Positions 28,437 to 35,259 of a DNA stretch of 53,374 nucleotides are shown here, one piece after another. Source of the stretch: Comamonadaceae bacterium (GTDB lineage: Bacteria; Pseudomonadota; Gammaproteobacteria; Burkholderiales; Burkholderiaceae_C). The notes under the pieces are model-generated. The model saw only the letters and a list, made by a program, of their open reading frames with translations. It had not been told where the DNA came from and did no database searches. The DNA lies in NCBI GenBank assembly GCA_027488255.1, contig JAIYBZ010000013.1, positions 1-53,374 on the forward strand. The letters run 5' to 3'. The first letter of the stretch is position 1. Every line of letters starts with the position of its first letter. Position numbers and translations under genes: made by a program.

Positions 28437-29078
28437 ATGAAAACCATTCATTTCTATCTGGACTTCATCTCGCCCTACGCCTGGCTGGCCTTTGATGCCT
28501 TGCCCAAAGCCTTGCAGGGACTCAGTTACCAGGTGGTGCACAAGCCGGTGGTGTTTGGTGCCATGCTGCAGCAGATTGGGCAACTCGGGCCGGCCGAAAT
28601 TCCCGCCAAACGCGACTGGACTTACCGCCAAGTGCAATGGCAGGCGCGCGCGCAAGGCACCCCTTTGCAATTGCCCGCCAGCCACCCCTTCAACTCATTG
28701 GCTTTGCTGCGCTTGGCCACGGCGATGGACCCGGCGGGAGAGCCCAACCGCTATGTCTGCGACACCCTTTTTCGGCATGTCTGGTGTACCAGACAAGAGG
28801 CGGCCGACGCCGACCGCTTGGCGGCATTGACCACACAACTGGCGCCCACGCTGGATGTGGCCGACCCCCAAGTCAAGCAAAAGCTAAAGCAGCACACCGA
28901 CGAGGCGCTGGCGCTGAATGTGTTTGGCGTGCCCAGTTTTGTGGTCGACGACCAGGTGTTCTGGGGCAACGACGCCTTGCCCATGTTGCGGGCTTATTTG
29001 TTGGGCGACCCGTGGTTTCAGTCGGGCGAATGGACCGAGGTGGGTCAACTGCCCGTGGGGGTCAGGCGTAAGGCCTGA
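28437..29078 (+). CDS. DsbA-like 2-hydroxychromene-2-carboxylate isomerase family protein
   Basis: 213-residue kappa-GST/DsbA-fold protein. KTIHFYLDFISPYAWLAFD has the serine of HCCA isomerases in place of the DsbA CXXC. LNVFGVPSFVVDDQVFWGND is the conserved C-terminal motif with cis-proline. The reaction probably uses glutathione; the real substrate is unknown because no naphthalene genes are near. ATG 28437 was chosen; GTG 28410, which overlaps the DUF1289 stop, is possible. Confidence 0.83.
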   Translation: MKTIHFYLDFISPYAWLAFDALPKALQGLSYQVVHKPVVFGAMLQQIGQLGPAEIPAKRDWTYRQVQWQARAQGTPLQLPASHPFNSLALLRLATAMDPAGEPNRYVCDTLFRHVWCTRQEAADADRLAALTTQLAPTLDVADPQVKQKLKQHTDEALALNVFGVPSFVVDDQVFWGNDALPMLRAYLLGDPWFQSGEWTEVGQLPVGVRRKA

Positions 29079-29105
29079 GGCCCACGTGTACGAACGATGC
29101 GCCCA

Positions 29106-29137
29106 ATAAAAAACCCGATCGCGGGTGCGATCGGGTT
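29106..29137 (-). terminator. Intrinsic terminator of the actP transcript
   Basis: An 11-bp perfect stem (AACCCGATCGC / GCGATCGGGTT, loop GGGT) spans 29112-29137. The run of A on its left reads as T on the minus strand, so it ends the actP operon about 70 bp past that gene's stop. Confidence 0.85.
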
Positions 29138-29207
29138 GGGGTGTTAAGAGGTCTCAGCTTCTGGGGTTCAAGGGAATCCCCTTGAACCCAGAGAGACAGA
29201 GGATCTC

Positions 29208-31322
29208 TTAGTGCGCAGCCGTTCCTTGAGAAGTCGTGCCGTCAAAGCTGGGGAAGCGGACGTTCTCCACCAGATCTTGCACTTCTTTCTCAGGTTCTTT
29301 GGTCAGCAGCGACACGATGATGATCACCGCAAAGCCGACTGGCACACCAAAGATACCGGCTGAGATGGGGGCAATGTCCCACCAGGTGTTGGCTTTCAAG
29401 ATCTCAGGTGTCAGCGAACCCTCATGGAACAAGCCGTACATCCAAGGATGGGTCTTGACCATGTAGTAGAACGAGATGCCCAAGCCGGCCAGCATGCCCA
29501 GCGAAGCGCCCCATTTGTTGGCACGCTTCCAGAAGATGCCCAGGGTCAACGCAGGGAAGAAGGCCGCAGCAGCGAATGAGAAGGCCGCAGACACGAGGAA
29601 CAAAATGTCCGCCATGCGCAGCGATGCGACATACGCAGCCGCCAGTGCCACGAACACCAAAATGACTTTAGAGATCGCCACGCGACGGTTGGCCGAAGCG
29701 TTGGGGTCCACCACTTTGTAGTACACGTCGTGCGACAAGGCGTTGGCAATGGTCAACAACAAGCCATCGGCTGTGGACAAAGCCGCAGCCAAACCACCTG
29801 CCGCCACCAAACCCGAAATCACGAAGGGCAAGCCGCCGATTTCAGGTGTGGCCAAGACCACAATGTCACCACCCAAACGGATTTCTGCCAACTGCAAAAT
29901 GCCGTCTTTGTTGATGTCAGACACCGCCATCAGCGTGGGGTCCACCACGTTCCAGCGCGCAATCCAATCCGGCAACTGGTTAAACGGTGTACCAACCAGC
30001 AGGGTGTAGATGTCGAACTTGACCAACACAGCCAGCGCAGGCGCTGTGAAGTACAGCAGCGAGATGAAGAACAGCGACCAGGCCACCGACTCACGGGCTT
30101 CACGCACCGAGGGCACGGTGTAGAAGCGCATCAGGATGTGGGGCAAGGCCGCGGTACCAATCATCAAGCAGAACACCAAGGCCAAGAAGTTTTTGCGTGC
30201 CACATCGCGGGCAGCTTCGTCTTTGCCAGGGAAGGGTTCAGCATGGCGCAGGGGTGGCGCAGCTCGGGCTGCGTTAGAGGTGCGCGCAGCGGTGTAAGCC
30301 GCTTTGGCGGCCGCTTCATCTTTGGGCAGAGCGGCCAAGGCCTTTTCTGCAGCCTTGATGTCGGCTTCAGGTGCGTTAGCGGCCTTCAGATCTTCCAGCT
30401 TCTTGGTGGCGGCTTGTTTGTCAGCAGCCATGGCAGCAGGCACATCTTTCAGCTTTTCAGCGGCTTCATCAGAGCGCGCTTTGAAGATGCCGCGAACTTC
30501 GAGTTCTTTGGGATCTTTCAACAGCACTTCTTCTTTGGCGCTGACTTTTTCAAGCAAGTAGCCATAAGCGATTTGCGGCACGGGGTTGTTGGTGTGCTTG
30601 ACCGAGAGCCAAATCACGGGGATCAGGTAGGCCACGATCAAGATCAGGTATTGGGCCACTTGTGTCCAAGTCACCGCGCGCATACCGCCCAAGAACGAGC
30701 ACACCAAGATGCCGGCCAAGCCAACATACACGCCCACGTCAAAAGACAGACCGGTCATGCGGGCAGTGATCAAGCCCACGCCAAAGATCTGCGCCACAAC
30801 GTACACGAAGGACACCAAGATGGCCGCGAACACGCCAATCAAACGTGCCATGTTGCCGCCGTAGCGTGCGCCCAAAAAGTCAGGAATGGTGAACTGACCA
30901 AACTTGCGCAGGTAAGGCGCCAAGAACAAGGCCACCAAACAGTAACCGCCGGTCCAGCCCAAGATAAAGGCCAAACCGCCGTAACCTGTCAGGTACAAGG
31001 TACCGGCCATGCCGATGAACGAGGCAGCGGACATCCAGTCAGAGCCGGTGGCCATGCCGTTGTACACGGCGGGCACTCGGCGCCCCGCCACGTAGTACTC
31101 CGCCGCATCGTTGGTGCGACTCATCACACCAATACCTGCATACAAGAGCACAGTGGCCGCCAAGAAGGCATAGCCAATGTAATCCTTGTGCATGCCCATT
31201 TGCTCTAGAACGGCAAGTGCAATAACGAAGGCCGCAAAGCCAACGCCGTAGAAGATGAAAACTTTGTTCAGAGATTTCTGAAACTGGCCTTGTGATTGGC
31301 CTTCACCAGCAAAAATGCTCAT
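29208..31322 (-). CDS. ActP-like sodium:solute (acetate) symporter, VC_2705 type
   Basis: 704-residue SSS-family cation/solute symporter with about 13-14 membrane helices. SDWMSAASFIGMAGTLY and FTIPDFLGARYG are typical of ActP-like carriers, and the DUF4212 partner fits the VC_2705 subfamily. Residues ~255-377 form a long hydrophilic insert rich in Ala, Lys, Asp and Glu, probably helical; plain ActP lacks it. Acetate or a similar monocarboxylate is the likely substrate, not proven. The ATG overlaps the DUF4212 stop by 4 bp (ATGA). The terminator at 29106-29137 ends the transcript. Confidence 0.88.
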   Translation of the reverse strand: MSIFAGEGQSQGQFQKSLNKVFIFYGVGFAAFVIALAVLEQMGMHKDYIGYAFLAATVLLYAGIGVMSRTNDAAEYYVAGRRVPAVYNGMATGSDWMSAASFIGMAGTLYLTGYGGLAFILGWTGGYCLVALFLAPYLRKFGQFTIPDFLGARYGGNMARLIGVFAAILVSFVYVVAQIFGVGLITARMTGLSFDVGVYVGLAGILVCSFLGGMRAVTWTQVAQYLILIVAYLIPVIWLSVKHTNNPVPQIAYGYLLEKVSAKEEVLLKDPKELEVRGIFKARSDEAAEKLKDVPAAMAADKQAATKKLEDLKAANAPEADIKAAEKALAALPKDEAAAKAAYTAARTSNAARAAPPLRHAEPFPGKDEAARDVARKNFLALVFCLMIGTAALPHILMRFYTVPSVREARESVAWSLFFISLLYFTAPALAVLVKFDIYTLLVGTPFNQLPDWIARWNVVDPTLMAVSDINKDGILQLAEIRLGGDIVVLATPEIGGLPFVISGLVAAGGLAAALSTADGLLLTIANALSHDVYYKVVDPNASANRRVAISKVILVFVALAAAYVASLRMADILFLVSAAFSFAAAAFFPALTLGIFWKRANKWGASLGMLAGLGISFYYMVKTHPWMYGLFHEGSLTPEILKANTWWDIAPISAGIFGVPVGFAVIIIVSLLTKEPEKEVQDLVENVRFPSFDGTTSQGTAAH

Positions 31323-31582
31323 GCTTCTTCTCCTTCGGCGACGCCATATTCCTTGTCAAGGTTGTTCATATAGCGGGCGTAGTACCAAATGATCAGGCAG
31401 TACACGATCAGTGCGCCTTGGGCCGCAACCCAAAACGAGAAAGGCCAGCCAAAAAAAGTGAACGTCAAATCGCGTGCAAAAAACAAAAGCACGAACGTGA
31501 CAAAGAACCACAGGGCCAGCAATAGCCCCGTGATTCTTAAGTTTTTGCCCCAGTATTCCCGGTGCCTTGCAGTGAGCTGCAT
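31319..31582 (-). CDS. DUF4212 symporter small subunit
   Basis: 87-residue membrane protein with two hydrophobic helices (residues ~17-37 and ~45-68), ending in ARYMNNLDKEYGVAEGEEA. HREYWGKNLRIT and FFGWPFSFWVAAQGALIVY are DUF4212 hallmarks. The family is found directly before VC_2705-type symporters and is thought to be part of the carrier. ATG 31582 has AAGGAG upstream; a longer frame from 31609 is less likely. It overlaps actP by 4 bp. Confidence 0.9.
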   Translation of the reverse strand: MQLTARHREYWGKNLRITGLLLALWFFVTFVLLFFARDLTFTFFGWPFSFWVAAQGALIVYCLIIWYYARYMNNLDKEYGVAEGEEA

Positions 31583-31659
31583 CTCTGTCTCCTTTTTGTT
31601 AAATAGCAAAATAGCCGACTGTCACACTTGTTCTAGGCCCACACCACGGAGGGGGTGTC

Positions 31660-32277
31660 TTAAGCAGATCGGTTCAATCGAAGCCCTGTTTCTCTTTCGA
31701 GTTGGGCCGCTACCTTGGGCTCAAATCCATTCAGGTGTTGCATCACCTCTAAAGCTTTGTCGGGTGCGTGCATTTCCATGTGCACCCGCGCCATTTGGTA
31801 CCAGGCATAGGGGCTCATGGATTGCAATTCGGTATTGCGCTTGAAGGCCACCAAGGATTCTTCAAACCGTTGCTGTCGTACCAAAGTCAAACCCAGACCG
31901 TACCAAGCCCGATCCAACTTGCTGTCCAATTCAATGGCCTTTTTAAAGGCGTGCTCGGCGGGCTGGCTGCGTCCCAAGGCCTCGCAGACAAAACCCACAT
32001 TGAAATGCGCATTGGCATGGCTGGGGGTGAGGGCCAAGGCCCGCTCAAAGTAGGCGAGGGCCTGAACCAGACGTTTTTCATTCAACTCGTGATAGCCCAG
32101 CGTGTTGAGGGCAAGCACATCTTCCGGGTTGATGGCCAGGATTTGCTGGAACAAGCCGTGCGCTTGTTTGCGCAAACCCAGGACCAAAAGCGCTCGGGCT
32201 TGCCAGCGCAACCACCAGCATTTGCTGGTGCCCGAGCCGCTGACGTGGCTGCTGCCGAGTTGGGTTTTTACTGACAT
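31660..32277 (-). CDS. Tetratricopeptide-repeat protein
   Basis: 205-residue protein of about four TPR units between residues ~25 and ~185, with typical motifs LGYHELNEKRLVQALAYFER, NVGFVCEALGRSQPAEHAFK and YGLGLTLVRQQRFEESLVAF. No signal peptide or enzymatic domain is seen. It overlaps the upstream small membrane protein gene by 10 bp and precedes the symporter pair by ~78 bp, on one strand. A scaffold role is a family inference only. Confidence 0.78.
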   Translation of the reverse strand: MSVKTQLGSSHVSGSGTSKCWWLRWQARALLVLGLRKQAHGLFQQILAINPEDVLALNTLGYHELNEKRLVQALAYFERALALTPSHANAHFNVGFVCEALGRSQPAEHAFKKAIELDSKLDRAWYGLGLTLVRQQRFEESLVAFKRNTELQSMSPYAWYQMARVHMEMHAPDKALEVMQHLNGFEPKVAAQLERETGLRLNRSA

Positions 32278-32564
32278 GACGCGACTCCCAACTCAAGACA
32301 CAGCTCGACCTTCAATTGCACAGCCACCACCCAGGCGATGATGAGCCAGCTGCTGGTGGCCAGCGGGATGTGCTGGTCCAGGATCAGTCGGGGGCTGACT
32401 TTTCGGGTGATCCAGAGGGCCGGTTTCGAGGCCACATCGAGCAGCTGCCAAAAAACGTTGTTGTCGCGGTTGGAGCCCGCCATCAAGCCCAACAAAAAGC
32501 GTCCAACAATGAACATGAACGACAGTTCGATCAGACTTTTGGCAATGACGACAGCAAGCAACAT
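32268..32564 (-). CDS. Small membrane protein of unknown function
   Basis: 98-residue protein with a hydrophobic N-terminal half (IELSFMFIVGRFLLGLMAG) and a hydrophobic segment near residues 66-86 (LATSSWLIIAWVVAVQL), with NRDNNVFWQLLDVASKPALW between them. I do not recognise a family. The ATG at 32564 has no ribosome site and an FNR-like box ends 10 bp upstream; an in-frame ATG at 32516 (82 residues) is an alternative. The 3' end overlaps the TPR gene by 10 bp, which supports a real gene. Confidence 0.6.
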   Translation of the reverse strand: MLLAVVIAKSLIELSFMFIVGRFLLGLMAGSNRDNNVFWQLLDVASKPALWITRKVSPRLILDQHIPLATSSWLIIAWVVAVQLKVELCLELGVASCQ

Positions 32565-32573
32565 AGGGTTTTA

Positions 32574-32587
32574 TTGATGTGGATCAA
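32574..32587. promoter_or_regulatory. FNR/ANR-like box
   Basis: TTGATGTGGATCAA is a perfect TTGAT-N4-ATCAA palindrome, the binding consensus of the oxygen-sensing FNR family. It lies 10 bp before the small membrane protein start and 486 bp before the MFS gene. A -10 at the standard distance was not convincing on either strand. Confidence 0.5.
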
Positions 32588-33072
32588 GTGAATTCGGCGG
32601 ATTCTATGAAGGGGTTATTTATCCGCCTAACCCTGCAAAAAAGCCTTTTAAAAAATGAGTAAATTGACTTTTTGCTGACCTCTTACGTCTTTTCACTCGG
32701 AAAAACGACAAAACTGACATGTGCCTTACTGGATTTTTGCCTCTTGTGGGTCAATTTGGCCGCGCGCCGCAAGGGAAAACACCGAGAAAAATGAGCCCCT
32801 ATTTCCCATGCTTTTCGCGCCCGTCGGACCCGTCTGGGGCCGATTTCTGAGCTCTTTATCGCGTGCCGAAGCTTCTTGCGCGGTTTTTCTTCAGAAAAAA
32901 CGCACGGGGAATACCCTTGGAAAAACGATGATTTACTGCAATGTGAAAAAAAAGATCAGGGTAAACGCGACCTTGTAAGCATGTGTTGGTTCCACGTCAG
33001 AACGGGGCAAGTGGGGGGTCAAAGAATCGCGCCAAGTTTCCGTGTCGGAGACTCTTTTTTGGAGACAGCTTT
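32588..33072. other. Long divergent intergenic region
   Basis: About 485 bp between the small membrane protein and the MFS gene hold no supported gene; short open frames here lack ribosome sites and family sequence. The stretch contains several A/T runs (32637-32655, 32940-32955) and must carry the MFS promoter, but no clear -35/-10 pair was found. TTTGGAGAC just before 33073 is the MFS ribosome site. Confidence 0.6.
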
Positions 33073-34836
33073 ATGGCTACTACTGAAGCAAACCGCCCGA
33101 TGACGGCGGAAGAGAAGAAGGTGATTTTTGCCTCTTCTCTGGGTACCGTTTTCGAATGGTATGACTTTTACCTGTACGGCTCGTTGGCCGCCATCATCGC
33201 CAAGCAATTCTTCAGCGGCTTGGACGAAGGCTCTGCCTTCATCTTGGCGTTGTTGGCTTTTGCTGCCGGCTTCATCGTGCGTCCTTTCGGCGCGATCTTC
33301 TTCGGCCGCTTGGGCGACATGATCGGCCGCAAGTACACCTTCTTGGTCACCATCTTGATCATGGGTGTTTCGACCTTCATCGTGGGTGTCTTGCCCAACT
33401 ACGCCAGCATTGGCGTGGCCGCTCCCGTCATCCTGATCTGCTTGCGCTTGTTGCAAGGTTTGGCTTTGGGTGGTGAGTACGGTGGTGCTGCTACTTATGT
33501 GGCCGAGCACGCCCCCAAGGGTCAGCGTGGTGCTTACACCGCCTGGATCCAGACCACTGCGACTTTGGGCTTGTTCCTGTCGTTGATGGTGATTTTGGGC
33601 ACCCGTACCATCGTCGGTGAAGAAGCTTTCGCCGACTGGGGCTGGCGCGTGCCGTTCCTGGTCTCGGTGATCATGCTGATCATCTCGGTGTACATCCGTT
33701 TGAGCATGAACGAATCGCCTGCTTTCGTGAAAATGAAAGCCGAAGGCAAGACTTCTAAAGCCCCTCTGTCCGAGTCTTTCGGTCAGTGGAAAAACCTGAA
33801 GATCGTGATTTTGGCCTTGTTCGGCTTGGTCATGGGTCAGGCTGTGGTTTGGTATTCCGGTCAGTTCTACGCTTTGTTCTTCTTGACACAAGCGTTGAAA
33901 GTGGACGGCGCTACCGCCAACATCATGGTGGCGATCTCTCTGATCATCGGTACACCGTTCTTCGTGATCTTCGGTACGCTGTCCGACAAAATCGGTCGTA
34001 AGCCTTTGATTTTGGCTGGCTGCTTGTTGGCCGTGGTGACCTACTTCCCTGTGTTCAAGGCGTTGACCAAAGCGGCCAACCCTGATCTGTACGCTGCTCA
34101 ACAATCGGCTCAAGTCACTGTGACCGCCGATCCTGCTGAGTGCTCGTTCCAGTTCAACCCCACAGGTACCAAGAAATTCACTTCTTCTTGCGACATCGCT
34201 AAGCAACGCTTGGCTGGTGCCTCTGTGTCCTACGAGAACATTGCAGCGCCTGCTGGCACCCCTGCTGTGATCAAAGTGGGCGAGACCGTGGTGAACGTGA
34301 AGTACTCTGCTGAAGACATCGCTGCTGCCAAGGCCAAGGCCGAGGAAAAACTGGCAGCCCTGAACGCCGCAGAACCCAAAGATGCCAAGGCCATCGAAGC
34401 CGCCACCAAGGCTGTGAAAGACCTGAGCAACGAGAAGACTGCAGGCGCCACATTGTTGGGCGCCAACTTGAGCGCCGCTTTGAAAGCCGCCGGCTACCCC
34501 GCCAAGGCTGACATGGCCAAGTTCGACAAAGTCACTGTGATCTTGATCCTCTCTTACTTGGTGATCTTGGTGACCATGGTGTACGGTCCTATCGCTGCCA
34601 TGTTGGTTGAGATGTTCCCCACACGCATCCGTTACACCTCCATGTCTTTGCCTTACCACATTGGTAACGGCTGGTTTGGTGGTCTGATGCCGACAACTGC
34701 CTTCGCGATCGTGGCGCAGACCGGCAACATGTACAACGGCTTGTGGTACCCGATCATCATCGCTGGTGTGACCGTGGTCATTGGTGGTTTGTTCGTCAAA
34801 GAAACCAAAGACAACGACATTTACGCAGACGACTGA
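33073..34836 (+). CDS. MHS-type MFS transporter with large loop insert
   Basis: 587-residue major facilitator of the metabolite:H+ symporter group. GTVFEWYDFYLYGSLAAIIA and RPFGAIFFGRLGDMIGRKYT are MHS signatures; SDKIGRKP is the second-half motif between helices 8 and 9. Residues ~333-486 form a hydrophilic insert between helices 9 and 10, which by topology faces the periplasm. It has two cysteines (C357, C373) and an Ala/Lys/Glu-rich stretch (~412-455). ATG 33073 has GGAG upstream. The substrate, probably a small carboxylate, is not determined. Codons here are biased to GCT/GGT more than in neighbours, which hints at high expression. Confidence 0.88.
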   Translation: MATTEANRPMTAEEKKVIFASSLGTVFEWYDFYLYGSLAAIIAKQFFSGLDEGSAFILALLAFAAGFIVRPFGAIFFGRLGDMIGRKYTFLVTILIMGVSTFIVGVLPNYASIGVAAPVILICLRLLQGLALGGEYGGAATYVAEHAPKGQRGAYTAWIQTTATLGLFLSLMVILGTRTIVGEEAFADWGWRVPFLVSVIMLIISVYIRLSMNESPAFVKMKAEGKTSKAPLSESFGQWKNLKIVILALFGLVMGQAVVWYSGQFYALFFLTQALKVDGATANIMVAISLIIGTPFFVIFGTLSDKIGRKPLILAGCLLAVVTYFPVFKALTKAANPDLYAAQQSAQVTVTADPAECSFQFNPTGTKKFTSSCDIAKQRLAGASVSYENIAAPAGTPAVIKVGETVVNVKYSAEDIAAAKAKAEEKLAALNAAEPKDAKAIEAATKAVKDLSNEKTAGATLLGANLSAALKAAGYPAKADMAKFDKVTVILILSYLVILVTMVYGPIAAMLVEMFPTRIRYTSMSLPYHIGNGWFGGLMPTTAFAIVAQTGNMYNGLWYPIIIAGVTVVIGGLFVKETKDNDIYADD

Positions 34837-34878
34837 TCTGACTTGTAAGCAACCCGGGGTGACTCGGGTGCTAAATTT

Positions 34879-34907
34879 AGGCCTTCCCTCTGTGGAGGGC
34901 CTTTTTC
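34879..34907 (+). terminator. Terminator after the MFS gene
   Basis: A 9-bp stem AGGCCTTCC / GGAGGGCCT (one G-U pair), loop CTCTGT, followed by TTTTT. It lies ~43 bp past the MFS stop and 18 bp before the next small gene. Confidence 0.85.
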
Positions 34908-34924
34908 ATTACTGGAGTTGAACG

Positions 34925-35095
34925 ATGTGGAAAATTGCTGTGGGTTTTGTGATCTTTGCGGCGCTTGCTTTGTATGTGATCGGCAAGGGCGGTGACAAAT
35001 TGGACATGAGCGGCGAAAAGCATGGCGCTGATGCGGTGCACTCCGAGCCAGCCAAGGCCGATGCGGCAGCCCCTGCGGCCAGCGCCGCCAAATAA
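34925..35095 (+). CDS. Small single-helix membrane protein (56 residues)
   Basis: A 56-residue open frame with ATG at 34925 and GGAG 7 bases upstream. It starts MWKIAVGFVIFAALALYVIG, one membrane helix (residues ~3-19), then a charged stretch with KGGDKLDMSGEKHG and an Ala/Pro-rich tail ending in ASAAK. It sits between two intrinsic terminators, so it is probably a separate short transcript. Supporting signs are the good ribosome site and the coherent membrane-anchor layout. I do not know a function. Confidence 0.65.
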   Translation: MWKIAVGFVIFAALALYVIGKGGDKLDMSGEKHGADAVHSEPAKADAAAPAASAAK

Positions 35096-35165
35096 GAGAG
35101 AGTTAAGAGAGATTCAAGCGAGATTTTTCTTGCCGTGCGCCCGATCCAGGTCGGGCGCCCTCACG

Positions 35166-35194
35166 AAGGCCACGCCACTGCGTGGCCTTTTTTT
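35166..35194 (+). terminator. Terminator after the 56-residue gene
   Basis: A 10-bp stem (AAGGCCACGC / GCGTGGCCTT, loop CACT) followed by a T-run. It stands 66 bp before the tandem UvrA start, so uvrA must have its own promoter in or beyond this point. Confidence 0.88.
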
Positions 35195-35259
35195 GTGCCG
35201 CCAACTTGGGGCGGAGCAGCGCCCTAGAATGTTTGGCCTTCACCGAAAAAAGCCAACCC

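Noticed and set aside
29106..29137. Hairpin as terminator for the plus-strand isomerase gene
   Set aside because: The T-run exists only on the minus strand, so it fits the symporter transcript. Some bidirectional action cannot be excluded.
29730..31208. A 492-codon open frame antisense to the symporter gene
   Set aside because: It is a shadow of the symporter's codon bias: no family motif, very high His/Gln content, no ribosome site, and the opposite strand encodes a clear membrane carrier.
32721..33072. Short open frames in the gap before the MFS gene
   Set aside because: No ribosome sites or family sequence, and one merely extends the MFS frame upstream.
33019..34659. A 546-codon open frame antisense to the MFS gene
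   Set aside because: Same reason: composition of a reverse shadow, while the plus strand has clear MHS motifs.
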